DNA of 64,000 nt from Dysosmobacter sp. Its GTDB lineage: Bacteria > Bacillota > Clostridia > Oscillospirales > Oscillospiraceae. Each line of letters begins with the position of its first letter. The first letter of the stretch is position 1. The stretch lies in the NCBI GenBank assembly GCA_022778785.1, contig JALFSO010000056.1, positions 1 through 64,000 on the forward strand, in the 5' to 3' direction. The translations under genes and the position numbers were made by a program. This document shows, piece after piece, positions 31,472 to 42,576 of this stretch. The notes under the pieces were generated by a model. The model ran no database searches, was not told where the DNA came from, and worked only from the letters and a program-made list of their open reading frames with translations.

Positions 31472-32227
31472 ATGAGAAATATCGCACTGAAGCTGATGTA
31501 CAACGGCACCGCCTATCACGGCTGGCAGGTGCAGAAAAACGCTGTCACCGTCTGCGAGACGCTGCAGAAGGCCATCGGAAAGATCACCGGCGAGACGGTG
31601 CATCTCACCGGCTGCGGCCGCACCGACGCCGGCGTCCACGCGGAGAACTATATCGCCAACTTCCACACGGAGTCCCGCATCCCGCTGGAGCGGCTGCCCT
31701 TCGCCATCAACACCCACACACCGGAGGACATCGCCGTGGAGCGGGCCTTCGAGGTGGCGGAGGATTTCAACGCCACCACCTCCTGCGTCAAGAAGGAGTA
31801 CACCTACCGCATCTACAACTCCCGGTTCAAGAATCCGTTTTATGTCAATCGGGCATATTTCTATCCCAAGCGGCTGGACGAGAAATTTCTCAACCGGGCG
31901 GCCCACCAGTTCGTGGGCACCCACGATTTCCGGGCGGTGCGCAGCGTGGGCACGGAGACAAAGACCACCGTGCGGACCATCTACTGGTGCGACGTGACCC
32001 GCTCCGGCGACCTGCTGGAGCTGAAGGTCTGCGCCAACGGCTTCCTGTATAATATGGTACGGGCCATCACCGGCACGGTGCTGTACGCGGCGGAGGGGAA
32101 GTTCCTGCCGGAGGACATTCCGGCGATCCTGGAGAGCGGAGACCGGACCCTGGCGGGCCCCACCGTCCCGCCGGGAGGACTGTATCTCACAAGACTTTGG
32201 TATAAGGATGAGCGGCTCAATGGGTGA
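31472..32227 (+). CDS. truA: tRNA pseudouridine synthase A
   Basis: 251 aa. It isomerises uridines 38-40 of tRNA anticodon stems. The catalytic aspartate is in GCGRTDAGVHAE (about residues 48-59). The conserved FLYNMVR is at about 191-197. It starts 50 nt after ecfT with GGGAGGCGGGT ahead of the ATG, and is probably co-transcribed with the ecf genes. Its 3' end overlaps the next gene by 8 nt (from the preferred start of that gene). Confidence 0.95.
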   Translation: MRNIALKLMYNGTAYHGWQVQKNAVTVCETLQKAIGKITGETVHLTGCGRTDAGVHAENYIANFHTESRIPLERLPFAINTHTPEDIAVERAFEVAEDFNATTSCVKKEYTYRIYNSRFKNPFYVNRAYFYPKRLDEKFLNRAAHQFVGTHDFRAVRSVGTETKTTVRTIYWCDVTRSGDLLELKVCANGFLYNMVRAITGTVLYAAEGKFLPEDIPAILESGDRTLAGPTVPPGGLYLTRLWYKDERLNG

Positions 32228-33425
32228 TCGGACGAGAAACATCTGGAATGATGACGACGGTGAGTCGGCCCTGCGGCAGCGGGAGAAGAAGCATCCGCTC
32301 CGGCGGCTGGGGCTGTTCCTGCTGATCGTTCTGGCGGTGCTGGCCGTGGTGCTGGTGGCTGCCTGGCGGGACGGCACGGGCTTCGACGCCCTGCTGCGCC
32401 GCTTTGCCTACGGTAGCGCCCAATCGGAGAGCGGCACTGTCAGCTTTACATACGACGCCGCCAACAACAACCGCTTCGCCGTCCTGGGGGACGGTCTGGC
32501 GGTGCTGTCCGGTACCCAGTTCCAGGTCCTGGACAGTGAGGGAAAACAGGTGTACTCCGCCACGGTGAAGATGGAGAATCCCGCCCTGACAGTGGGCGGC
32601 GGCCGTGCGGTGGCCTACGACGTGGGCGGCACGGAGCTGTACGCGGCGGATCTGTCCGGTGAGCTGTTCCATCTGACGGCGGACAGCAGCGAGCCCTTCA
32701 TCGACGTCACCGTGAACGAAAAAGGCTGGATGGCGGTGACGGCGGAGAAAAAGAGCTACAAAGGCAGCGTTCGCGTCTATGACAGCGAGGCAGACGGCGA
32801 GGGGGACGAGGTATTCGAATTCAAATCCTCCAAGCGGTTCCTGGTGGGCGCCTATGTCACCGATGACTGCAAGTCCCTGGCGGCAGTGACGCTGGGACAG
32901 AGCAGCAGCGTCTTTATCAGCGACGTGATTCTCTACGATCTGGACGAGGAGGAGCCCCGGGCGAATTACAACATCCGGAACGGCCTGGTCCTGGCCATCG
33001 GGGAGAAGGGCGGCCGGCTGGCCGCCGTCACCGACACGGGCCTGACCTTCGGCACTACGGCGGGCGAGGCGGCGGAGACATATGGCTTCTCCGGCCAGTA
33101 CCTCCGGGAGTACGACCTGGGGGGAGACGGTTACACCGCCCTGCTGCTGAACCGGTATCAGTCCGGCAGCGTGGGCCGTCTGGTCACCGTGGGGGATGAC
33201 GGGCAGGAGATCGCCTCCCTGGACGTCCGGGAGCAGGTCCTGAGCATCTCCGCCGCCGGACGGTATCTGGCGGTGCTCTACACCGACAAGCTGGTGATCT
33301 ACAATCCGGAGCTTCAGGAGTACGCTACCCTCACCGGCACCAATATGGCCAAGGAGGCCTTGGTGCGGGAGGACGGCTCCGCCCTGCTGATCTCCTCGGA
33401 GAACGCCCGTCTGTTCCTGCCGTGA
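32220..33425 (+). CDS. DUF5711 family protein: membrane-anchored beta-propeller
   Basis: 401 aa from the ATG at 32220, preferred over 32208 because AAGGATGAG then has normal spacing. A cytoplasmic tail of about 30 aa rich in Arg, Lys and acidic residues leads to one membrane helix (about 35-55). Residues 75-400 are repeats of about 40-45 aa with the beta-propeller rhythm (VLGDGLAVLSG, WMAVTAEKKSY, LLISSENARLF), typical of DUF5711. It lies outside the membrane. Role unknown. It overlaps truA by 8 nt and precedes cvpA, a pairing that suggests an envelope function. Confidence 0.8.
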   Translation: MGDRTRNIWNDDDGESALRQREKKHPLRRLGLFLLIVLAVLAVVLVAAWRDGTGFDALLRRFAYGSAQSESGTVSFTYDAANNNRFAVLGDGLAVLSGTQFQVLDSEGKQVYSATVKMENPALTVGGGRAVAYDVGGTELYAADLSGELFHLTADSSEPFIDVTVNEKGWMAVTAEKKSYKGSVRVYDSEADGEGDEVFEFKSSKRFLVGAYVTDDCKSLAAVTLGQSSSVFISDVILYDLDEEEPRANYNIRNGLVLAIGEKGGRLAAVTDTGLTFGTTAGEAAETYGFSGQYLREYDLGGDGYTALLLNRYQSGSVGRLVTVGDDGQEIASLDVREQVLSISAAGRYLAVLYTDKLVIYNPELQEYATLTGTNMAKEALVREDGSALLISSENARLFLP

Positions 33426-33537
33426 GACAGGTGTTCCGGTACGGAGACTGGCCGGTTTTCCCGGCATCTGCGCACCGGAGCGGTCAAAAATTGGAATGAA
33501 GTTCACAAAAGGTTTACAGCATGGGAGGTAGGCAGAT

Positions 33538-34254
33538 TTGAACACACCTGTTATAATAGACATCGTTGTGGCGGCGGTGCTGCTGGGCTTTGCGGCCTGG
33601 GGCGCCCACCGGGGCCTGTTCCGCACGGCGGCGGGTCTGGTGATCGTGGTGGCGGCCCTCGTCGGCGCCGGCATCGTGGCAAACACCCTGACGCCCATGG
33701 CGTCCATGGCGCTGCAGCCCGTCATTGAGAAGCACGTGGAATCCCGTATCGACAAGGCGCTGTCCGGCGAGGGCAGCGTCCGGGCGCAGGAGCCCAGTCT
33801 GAACCGGGAGAAGCAGGACGCGGGCAGCATGAGCCTGGACGATCTGCTGGACCTGCTGGGCATCGACGCAGACGCTGCGGAGCATATCTCGGAGAAGGCC
33901 AAAGAGCAGATGCGGGACACCGGCGCGGACATCCTGACGGCGGTGATACAGAGCGTGGCGGAGTCCATTCTCCACGCGGTGCTGTTCCTGCTGTCCTTTG
34001 TGGTGATCCTGGTGACGCTGAAACTGGCGGCACGGGTGCTGGACCTGGCGCTGAAGCTGCCGGGCCTCCACGCGGCCAACGCCCTGGGCGGCGCTGCTGT
34101 GGGCCTGGTGGAGGGCGTTCTGGCCATGTTCCTGGCGGTGTGGGTCATGCGGCGTCTGGGCGTATCCTTTGACACGGCGGCCGTGGAGGAGACGTATCTG
34201 CTGTCCTTCTTCACCACCCACACGCCGCTGAACGCCCTGTCGTTTCTGCGGTGA
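33538..34254 (+). CDS. CvpA family membrane protein
   Basis: 238 aa from a TTG start with GGGAGG upstream. It has four predicted membrane helices (about 5-25, 30-50, 140-165, 175-200) and the CvpA-type G-x-x-RG-like N-terminal segment (AWGAHRGLFRTAAG). A charged, helical insert of about 80 aa (55-135) separates helices 2 and 3 and is likely exposed. CvpA in Escherichia coli affects colicin V export and bile-salt resistance; the role here is unknown. Confidence 0.8.
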   Translation: MNTPVIIDIVVAAVLLGFAAWGAHRGLFRTAAGLVIVVAALVGAGIVANTLTPMASMALQPVIEKHVESRIDKALSGEGSVRAQEPSLNREKQDAGSMSLDDLLDLLGIDADAAEHISEKAKEQMRDTGADILTAVIQSVAESILHAVLFLLSFVVILVTLKLAARVLDLALKLPGLHAANALGGAAVGLVEGVLAMFLAVWVMRRLGVSFDTAAVEETYLLSFFTTHTPLNALSFLR

Positions 34255-34324
34255 CGCGCCGTCCGCAGCCGCTATCGTATATTTTACCCGCGCTGTATAA
34301 CAGCGCATGGAGGTTTACAATCAT

Positions 34325-36655
34325 ATGCAGCCAACACTTTGTTCGAAATGTAAGAAAAACGTGGCCGTGGTGTTCATCTCCCGGCTGGACGGCGGCAAGA
34401 CCGTCAACGAGGGCCTGTGCCTGAAGTGTGCCAAGGAACTGGGCCTGCCCCAGGTGGACGAGATGATGAAGCGCATGGGCATCTCCGACGAGGATCTGGA
34501 TACCCTCAGCAGCGAAATGCTCCAGGCCTTCAACGGTGTGGAAAACGTGGAGGACCTGCCCGGCGGGGACGAGGACTCCGGCGAGGAGGAAGACGGCTCC
34601 ACCGCCACCTTCCCCTTCCTGAACCGTCTGTTCAACAGCGGCGATTCCGCCCGGAACGCCGGTCACGGCGAGGAACCCCAGGGCGGCAGCGCCCGGGCCG
34701 ACCGGGACAAGGAGCGCAAGGGCGACAAGGGAGGCAAGCGGAAGTATCTGGAGAACTACTGCCAGAACCTCACCGGCCGGGCCAAGGAGGGCAAGCTGGA
34801 CCCGGTCATCGGCCGGGAGCAGGAGATCGAGCGGGTCATCCAGATCCTGAACCGCCGCCAGAAGAACAATCCCTGCCTCATCGGCGAGCCGGGCGTTGGC
34901 AAGACCGCCATCGCCGAGGGCCTGGCCCAGCGCATCGCCGCCGGTCAGGTGCCCTACAAGCTGCGGGACAAGGAGGTCTATCTGCTGGACCTGACGGCTC
35001 TGGTGGCCGGCACCCAGTTCCGGGGCCAGTTTGAGAGCCGCATGAAGGGCCTCATCGACGAGGTGAAGCGCCTGGGCAACATCATCCTGATGATCGACGA
35101 GGTCCACAGCATCGTGGGCGCCGGCGACGCCGAGGGCTCCATGAACGCCGCCAACATCCTGAAGCCCGCCCTCAGCCGGGGCGAGATTCAGGTCATCGGC
35201 GCCACCACCTTCACCGAGTACCGTAAGTCCATCGAGAAGGACACCGCTCTGGAGCGGCGCTTCCAGCCCGTCACCGTCAACGAGCCCTCCATCGAGGACT
35301 CCATCCATATTCTGAAGGGACTGGCGCCCAAGTACGAGCAGTACCACGGCGTGAAGATCTCCGACGGTATCCTCCGTCAGGCGGTGCTGCTCAGCGAGCG
35401 GTATATCACCGACCGGTTCCTGCCGGACAAGGCCATCGACCTCATCGACGAGGCCTGCTCCGACCTGAATCTGAAGGACGCGGACATCTCCCGGCGCATG
35501 GAGATCCAGCGGGAGATGGACGACTACGAGAAAGAGCGGATCATGCTGGAGGAGAAGGAGGAGAAGATCGAGGGCGATTACGCCCGCCTGGCTGAGCTGA
35601 AGAGCCGGGAGATGCAGCTGCGCACGGAGCTGAACGTCCTTCTGGAGAAGGGCGACCCCCAGCTCAGCATGGAGAATCTGGCCCACGTCATTGAGCTGTG
35701 GACCAAGATCCCCGCCTCCCGCATCCGGGAGCAGGAGTTCCAGCGGCTGAGCCAGCTGGAGGACCGTCTGAAGACCCACATCGTGGGTCAGGATCAGGCC
35801 ATCGCCGCCGTGTCCGCCGCCGTCCGGCGGAACCGGGTGGGCATCTCCCCCAAGCACAAGCCCGTCAGCTTCATCTTCGTGGGCTCCACCGGCGTGGGCA
35901 AGACGGAGCTGGTGAAGCAGCTGGCCACGGACCTGTTCAACACCCCGGACTCCCTGATCCGTCTGGACATGTCGGAGTTCATGGAGAAGCACTCCGTGTC
36001 CCGCATCGTGGGCTCCCCGCCGGGCTACGTGGGCTATGACGAGGCGGGCCAGCTGACGGAGAAGATCCGCCGGAAGCCCTACGCCGTCATCCTCTTCGAC
36101 GAGATCGAGAAGGCTCATCCCGACGTGCTGAACGTGCTGCTGCAGATCCTGGACGACGGCGAGATCACCGACGCCCACGGCCGCAAGGTGAACTTCGAGA
36201 ACACCATCATCGTCATGACCTCCAACGCCGGCAGCGGCACCAAGGAGGGCGGCACCGTGGGCTTCGGCCGCACCGTCAGCGAGCAGGACAAGGAGAAGGC
36301 CATGAAGGCCCTGGAGGGCTTTCTCCGGCCGGAGTTCATCAACCGGGTGGACGAGGTCATCTGCTTCAACCGGCTGACGGAGGAGAACTTCCGCCACATC
36401 GCCCGCATCATGCTGGATGAACTGGTGGGTTCCCTGAAGGACAAGGGCATCACCTTCGCCTATGACGACGCCCTGGTGGACTGGCTGACGGAGAAGTCCT
36501 ACTCCATCACCTACGGCGCCCGGAACCTGCGCCGCACCATCCAGAAGGACATCGAGGACCCTGTGGCCACGAAGATCATCGACAGCTACGAGCATCCGGT
36601 GACCCAGGTGCGGGCCACCGTCCGGGACGGCGCCGTGGCCATCGACGCACTGTAA
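34325..36655 (+). CDS. ClpE/ClpC-type AAA+ unfoldase
   Basis: 776 aa. It begins with a zinc finger (CSKC near residue 6 and CLKC near 36), the ClpE hallmark, rather than a Clp-N domain. The first AAA+ domain has Walker A GEPGVGKT (about 194) and LIDEVH. A short coiled M domain (about 385-440, E-K-R-rich) precedes the second AAA+ domain, with GSTGVGKT (about 525) and [11 protein letters not shown]. Hexamers unfold proteins for ClpP or rescue aggregates. The ATG at 34325 has GGAGGT 10 nt upstream. No CtsR or McsAB gene is adjacent. Confidence 0.9.
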   Translation: MQPTLCSKCKKNVAVVFISRLDGGKTVNEGLCLKCAKELGLPQVDEMMKRMGISDEDLDTLSSEMLQAFNGVENVEDLPGGDEDSGEEEDGSTATFPFLNRLFNSGDSARNAGHGEEPQGGSARADRDKERKGDKGGKRKYLENYCQNLTGRAKEGKLDPVIGREQEIERVIQILNRRQKNNPCLIGEPGVGKTAIAEGLAQRIAAGQVPYKLRDKEVYLLDLTALVAGTQFRGQFESRMKGLIDEVKRLGNIILMIDEVHSIVGAGDAEGSMNAANILKPALSRGEIQVIGATTFTEYRKSIEKDTALERRFQPVTVNEPSIEDSIHILKGLAPKYEQYHGVKISDGILRQAVLLSERYITDRFLPDKAIDLIDEACSDLNLKDADISRRMEIQREMDDYEKERIMLEEKEEKIEGDYARLAELKSREMQLRTELNVLLEKGDPQLSMENLAHVIELWTKIPASRIREQEFQRLSQLEDRLKTHIVGQDQAIAAVSAAVRRNRVGISPKHKPVSFIFVGSTGVGKTELVKQLATDLFNTPDSLIRLDMSEFMEKHSVSRIVGSPPGYVGYDEAGQLTEKIRRKPYAVILFDEIEKAHPDVLNVLLQILDDGEITDAHGRKVNFENTIIVMTSNAGSGTKEGGTVGFGRTVSEQDKEKAMKALEGFLRPEFINRVDEVICFNRLTEENFRHIARIMLDELVGSLKDKGITFAYDDALVDWLTEKSYSITYGARNLRRTIQKDIEDPVATKIIDSYEHPVTQVRATVRDGAVAIDAL

Positions 36656-36733
36656 GAGAGGAGGCGCGGCAGGGGAGAGAACGCCGCGCCCCGGAGAGGC
36701 CCGCAGGGCCTGCAATGTGAGGGGGAAATGAAT

Positions 36734-36949
36734 ATGAAACTGTTCCGCAAGGACATCGAGCCCCGGTGCGCCTACTGCGCCAAGGGCTCCCAGATCAACG
36801 AGCGGGAAGTGGTCTGCGTGAAGCGGGGCGTGGTGCCGGTGGAATCCCACTGCAGCCGCTTCCGCTACGATCCCTTGAAGCGCACGCCGCCCCGTCCGGC
36901 GTCGCTGGACACGAAGAATCTCAGCGAGAAAGACTTTTCCATTTCATAA
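36734..36949 (+). CDS. Small cysteine-containing hypothetical protein
   Basis: 71 aa from the ATG at 36734 (GGGGG 8 nt upstream; an ATG at 36728 is too close). Cysteines in RCAYCAKG (about 12-19), in VVCVKRG and in SHCSRF suggest a single zinc site or a small redox centre. The tail is rich in Arg and Pro. It lies between clpE and the EFR1 gene with short gaps (78 and 18 nt). The family is not recognised. Confidence 0.7.
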   Translation: MKLFRKDIEPRCAYCAKGSQINEREVVCVKRGVVPVESHCSRFRYDPLKRTPPRPASLDTKNLSEKDFSIS

Positions 36950-36967
36950 ACAGGGAGGAAATGAGCC

Positions 36968-37789
36968 ATGGAGATCAAGCAGGTTTGGGCCGTGTACTGG
37001 AGCGCCACCGGCAATACCCGGAAGGTGGTGGAGGAGACCGCCAAGGCCCTGGCGGACAAGCTGAGCTGCCCCATGAACACCGCTGACTTTACGCCGCTGA
37101 AGGCCCGGGAGACCGGACTGTCCTTCGGTGCCGGTGATCTTGCGGTCATCGGCACCCCCACCTACGCCGGAAAGCTGCCCAACAAAATGCTGCCCTACAT
37201 CCAGGAGCAGATCCGGGGAAACGGCGCTCTGGCGGTGCCGGTGGTGACCTTCGGAAACCGCAGCTTTGACAATTCCCTGGCGGAGCTGTGCGCCACGCTG
37301 GAGCAGAACGGCTTCCATACCGTGGCCGCCGGGGCCTTCGCCTGCCGCCACGCTTTCACCGACGCCCTGGCGGATGGCCGTCCCGATTATGGCGATCTGG
37401 CCCAGGCCCGGGAGCTGGCGGTCCGCGCCGCGGAGAAGGTGCAGGGCCTGACGGAGCTGCCCGCCCCGGTGCAGGTCCCCGGAGACGCCGCCGCCCCCTA
37501 TTACGTCCCCAAGGGCACCGATGGCCAGCCCGCCAAATTCCTGAAGGCCAAGCCGAAGACGGATCTGTCCAAGTGCTGCAACTGCGGCGTCTGCGCCCGG
37601 GTATGCCCCATGGGGGCCATCGACCCGGCGGACGTCAGCAATGTCCCCGGCACCTGCATCAAGTGCCACGCCTGCGTCCGCAGATGCACCCGGCACGCCA
37701 AGTATTTCGACGATCCGGCATTTTTGTCCCATGTGACCATGCTGGAGCAGAACTTCGCAGAGCCCAAGGAGAACCGGCTGTTCCTGTGA
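36968..37789 (+). CDS. EFR1 family flavodoxin-ferredoxin
   Basis: 273 aa. An N-terminal flavodoxin-like domain (1-165) has the FMN phosphate loop SATGNTRKV (about 12-20). The C-terminal domain holds two [4Fe-4S] clusters: CCNCGVCARVCP (about 204-215) and CIKCHACVRRC (about 230-240). EFR1 proteins carry low-potential electrons in anaerobes. The ATG has GGGAGG upstream. It is co-oriented with clpE and the small gene before it. The natural partner is unknown, though the many radical SAM enzymes nearby would need such a donor. Confidence 0.9.
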   Translation: MEIKQVWAVYWSATGNTRKVVEETAKALADKLSCPMNTADFTPLKARETGLSFGAGDLAVIGTPTYAGKLPNKMLPYIQEQIRGNGALAVPVVTFGNRSFDNSLAELCATLEQNGFHTVAAGAFACRHAFTDALADGRPDYGDLAQARELAVRAAEKVQGLTELPAPVQVPGDAAAPYYVPKGTDGQPAKFLKAKPKTDLSKCCNCGVCARVCPMGAIDPADVSNVPGTCIKCHACVRRCTRHAKYFDDPAFLSHVTMLEQNFAEPKENRLFL

Positions 37790-37843
37790 GATCATCCGCG
37801 CCGCCTGCCATGAAGCGGCGGAACCGGAAACAGGGGAGAACGA

Positions 37844-39205
37844 ATGAAAGCTGTCCGTCGCGTCCTCAATGTCCTGATCCTGCTGGCTGCCGCCAATGTC
37901 CTGCTTTTGCTGACCTATTTTGGATTCGGCCCGGTGGGAACCGGCATGTTCCTGGCCCTTCTGGCGGGAGTGGTGTTCATCGCCGTCCGGCCCATGGCCC
38001 CCACCGCCCCCACGAAGCGCATCCGACGTCTGGCCAACGGCTGTGAGCTGCTGCGTCTGTTCCTCATCTCCGCCACGGTGAACGTGGTGTGGATGCTGGC
38101 GCTGCTGCCCTCCGTCATCCGGGATCTGAAGAGCGTCGGGTATTTCGCCGGACTTTGGGCGCTGTTCTGGGGACTCAACGCCGTGGGGATCATCCTCGTG
38201 GAGGCCGTCGTCTTCTGGAGCGGCATGATCCGGGTTTACATCACCTCCGTCCAGTTGGGGCTGAAGCACCGGGTGCTGGCGGCCCTCTGCGGCTGGATCC
38301 CCTTTCTGAACCTCTGGTATCTGCGGAAGATCATCCGCATCACCTCGGACGAGGTGGAATTCGAGACGGAGAAGTGGGAGCTGGACGCCGTCCGGGCGGA
38401 GAGCGAGATCTGCAAGACGAAATATCCCCTTCTGCTGGTCCACGGCGTCTTCTTCCGGGATTTCCGTTATGTCAACTACTGGGGCCGCATCCCCAGGGAG
38501 CTGACCCGCAACGGCGCCGCGGTCTATTGTGGACAGCAGCAGTCCGCGGCGGCGGTGGAGGACAGCGGCCGGGAGCTGGCGGAGCGCATCCGGCAGATCA
38601 TCGACGAGACCGGCTGCGAAAAGGTGAACATCATCGCCCACTCCAAGGGCGGGCTGGACAGCCGGGCAGCCATCGCCCACTGTGGGATGGCGCCGTATGT
38701 GGCCACCCTGACCACCATCAACACCCCTCACCGGGGCTGCATCTTCGCGGAATATCTGCTGGGGAAGGTGCCGGAGGGCGCCCGGCAGAAGATTGCCGCC
38801 ACGTACAACGCCGCGCTGAAGAATCTGGGGGACCCGAATCCGGATTTCCTGGCGGCGGTGACGGACCTGACGGCCTCGGCCTGCGCGGAGCGGAACGCCG
38901 TCACGCCGGATGCTCCCGGTGTGGTGTATGAGAGCGTCATGTCCTGGTGCAGAAAGGCCCGGAACGGCAAGTTCCCCCTGAACATGACGTATCCCATTGT
39001 CAAGCACTTCGACGGCCGCAACGACGGCCTGGTGTCTGTGGAGTCCGCTGAGTGGGGCAGCCGTTTCACGCTGCTGGAGCCGGAGGGAAAGCGGGGCATC
39101 TCCCATGGAGACGTGGTGGACTTGAATCGGGAGAACATCCGGGGCTTCGATGCGCGGGAGTTTTATGTTAATCTGGTGGCCGGCCTGAAGGACCGCGGGT
39201 TCTGA
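37844..39205 (+). CDS. Membrane-anchored lipase/esterase of the alpha/beta-hydrolase fold
   Basis: 453 aa. Residues 1-165 hold about four membrane helices. The hydrolase domain begins at about 185 with YPLLLVHGVFFRDFRYVNYWG, a typical oxyanion-side motif of bacterial lipases. The nucleophile elbow is A-H-S-K-G (about 265-269), a lipase pentapeptide with Lys in place of Met. A conserved Asp in HFDGRNDGLVS (about 391) and His in ISHGDV (about 420) complete a plausible triad. The substrate is unknown. It is followed by a strong terminator and is the last gene of this plus-strand run. Confidence 0.75.
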   Translation: MKAVRRVLNVLILLAAANVLLLLTYFGFGPVGTGMFLALLAGVVFIAVRPMAPTAPTKRIRRLANGCELLRLFLISATVNVVWMLALLPSVIRDLKSVGYFAGLWALFWGLNAVGIILVEAVVFWSGMIRVYITSVQLGLKHRVLAALCGWIPFLNLWYLRKIIRITSDEVEFETEKWELDAVRAESEICKTKYPLLLVHGVFFRDFRYVNYWGRIPRELTRNGAAVYCGQQQSAAAVEDSGRELAERIRQIIDETGCEKVNIIAHSKGGLDSRAAIAHCGMAPYVATLTTINTPHRGCIFAEYLLGKVPEGARQKIAATYNAALKNLGDPNPDFLAAVTDLTASACAERNAVTPDAPGVVYESVMSWCRKARNGKFPLNMTYPIVKHFDGRNDGLVSVESAEWGSRFTLLEPEGKRGISHGDVVDLNRENIRGFDAREFYVNLVAGLKDRGF

Positions 39206-39244
39206 AAGACCAGGCTGCGGTCGTTTGTCATCTGGTTTTCACAT

Positions 39245-39276
39245 TCCCGGCGGGCTTCGTCCCGCCGGGATTTTTT
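39245..39276 (+). terminator. Terminator of the lipase gene
   Basis: TCCCGGCGGG / CCCGCCGGGA, loop CTTCGT, then T6. Confidence 0.95.
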
Positions 39277-39309
39277 GCGCCGTTTTGCGACTGGATTTTC
39301 ATTGGGGAA

Positions 39310-39338
39310 TTGCAATCTGCGGCGGGGCGTGATACAAT
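39310..39338 (+). promoter_or_regulatory. Promoter of trkA-trkH
   Basis: TTGCAA (39310-39315), 17-bp spacer, TACAAT (39333-39338). Start near 39345. Confidence 0.65.
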
Positions 39339-39344
39339 AAGCCG

Positions 39345-39531
39345 CATAAAGAAACCATAATGGGAATGCCGCAAAAGCGTTAAGATTCCGTAAAGAGAAT
39401 GGCAAAACGCTTGCACCGCCCTGGCGGCGGGGGCATTGATGAAGATACGCCGGACCGGCGGGAGAGACGGCCGGCGATTCCCCTGATGAAGACTTCGGAA
39501 TGAAACGCCGGAAGGGCGTGTGGAGGGAACT
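39345..39531 (+). other. Untranslated leader of trkA
   Basis: About 185 nt between promoter and ATG. It contains CCGCC-CT-GGCGG and ACGCCGG / CCGGCG hairpins, and two copies of a TGATGAAGA motif at 39437-39445 and 39484-39492. In other Firmicutes such leaders upstream of potassium uptake genes can be c-di-AMP riboswitches, but the ydaO core motifs are not visible. Confidence 0.4.
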
Positions 39532-40907
39532 ATGAATATCGTAGTCATCGGAATCGGAAAAGTGGGCTATGTCCTGCTCCAGCAGCTTTGCCAGGAGGGA
39601 CACAACGTGGTGGCGGTGGACCGGAACGCGGCGCTGCTCCATGTGTGCCAGGATAAGCTGGACGTGGCCATGGTGGTGGGCAACGGCGCCTCAGTGGAGG
39701 TCCAGCGGGAGGCCGGCGTGGAGACGGCGGACCTGATGGTGGCCGTGACGGACAGCGACGAAGTGAACCTGCTGTGCTGTCTGGCGGCCCACCGGCTGGG
39801 CTGCTCCAACGTCATTGCCCGTGTCCGGAATCCGGAGTACGACCAGCAGATGGATCTGCTGAAAAACGACCTGGGCCTGAGCTTCTCCATCAATCCGGAG
39901 AAGACGGCGGCCTATGAGATCTTCCACCTGCTCCAGTTCCCCACGTTCCTGAAGCGGGAGTTCTTCTCCGGCGGCAGAACGGAGATGGCGGAGGTCCTGA
40001 TCCCCAAGGACAGCCGGCTGTCCGGCCGGCGGCTGGATCAGATCGGCGACATCCTGCGCCACCGGGCCATCATCTGCGCCGTGGATCGCCACGGGGAGAT
40101 CGTGATCCCCTCCGGCGCCTTTGAACTGCAGGCCGGGGACAAGATCACCATCAGCGCCGCCTCCCGGGAGATGCCCCAGCTCATCAACCAGTGCGGCATC
40201 AAGACACGGAAGATCAACCGGGTGCTCATCATAGGCGGCAGCACCATTGCGGCGTATCTCACTAAGCTGCTGCTGGAGGCCCGGGTATCCGTGGCCATCA
40301 TCGAGGAGTCTCACGCCCGGTGCGAGCGGCTGTGCGAGATGCTGCCCGGCGCCGCCGTCATCTGCGGCAACGGCACAGAGCAGAGCCTGCTGCTGGACGA
40401 GGGCATCAAGGACGCTGACGCTGTTGTAACTCTGACGGGCATCGACGAGGAGAACTTCCTGGTGTCCATGTTCGCCAACCATCTGGGCGTGCCCAAGACT
40501 ATCACCAAGATCAACCGTCTGGAGTACAGCGACGTCTTCGCCGGAACCGGCATCGACACCATCGTCAGCCCCAAGCTGCTGACCTCCAACCAGATCGTCC
40601 GGTACGTCCGGGCGGTGGGCGCCTCCCGTGACGGCAGCGTGGAGACGCTGTACCGTATCGTGGGCGGCAAGGCGGAGGCCCTGGGCTTCACCGTCCCGGC
40701 GGAGGCGCCATTCCTGGGCGTCCCCCTGTCCCAGCTCCATCTGAAGCCCAAGACGCTGGTGGCGTCCATCGTCCGGGGCCAGAAGGTCATCATCCCCCAG
40801 GGCGGCGACTGCCTTCTGGCCGGGGACTCCGTGGTCATCGTGGCGGAGGCGTACCGGGCGGTATCCAACCTGACGGATATCTTCGCGGACAGTGAGGGCT
40901 TTGCCAG

Positions 40908-40911
<4 letters not shown>
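39532..40911 (+). CDS. trkA: Trk system potassium uptake protein TrkA
   Basis: 459 aa, the double form: two RCK/TrkA-N Rossmann domains (1-125, starting IVVIGIGKVGYVL, and about 228-345, starting RVLIIGGSTIAAYL), each followed by a TrkA-C domain (about 145-215 and 370-455). It is the cytoplasmic nucleotide-binding gate of the TrkH channel. GGAGGG lies 5 nt before the ATG at 39532. Its stop overlaps the trkH start by ATGA. Confidence 0.95.
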
Positions 40912-42371
<1,460 letters not shown>

Positions 42372-42390
42372 AAGCCATCCCCGTATACAA

Positions 42391-42430
42391 CAAAGAACGG
42401 ACTGCCTGCCGGCAGTCCGTTCGTTCTTTT
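42391..42430 (+). terminator. Terminator of trkAH
   Basis: ACGGACTGCC / GGCAGTCCGT with loop TGCC, then a TCGTTCTTTT tail. Confidence 0.9.
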
Positions 42431-42515
42431 CAAAGAGTATTTTCGGAGAGAAACCCATCCGGGAAGCGGCCGGTACGCGCCCGCTCTGCTCCGCGGGAGA
42501 GATTCGGCGCAGCGC

Positions 42516-42545
42516 GAAAATGGCCGGGCGAAGCCGCCCGGCCAT
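42516..42545 (-). terminator. Terminator of guaB
   Basis: ATGGCCGGGCG / CGCCCGGCCAT with loop AAGC; on the minus strand the hairpin is followed by TTTT. Confidence 0.85.
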
Positions 42546-42576
42546 TCATTCAGATTTCTGCGCAAAGCGCGGATGC

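Noticed and set aside
39345..39531. c-di-AMP (ydaO) riboswitch before trkA
   Set aside because: The expected core motifs were looked for and not found. Only an unassigned leader is reported.
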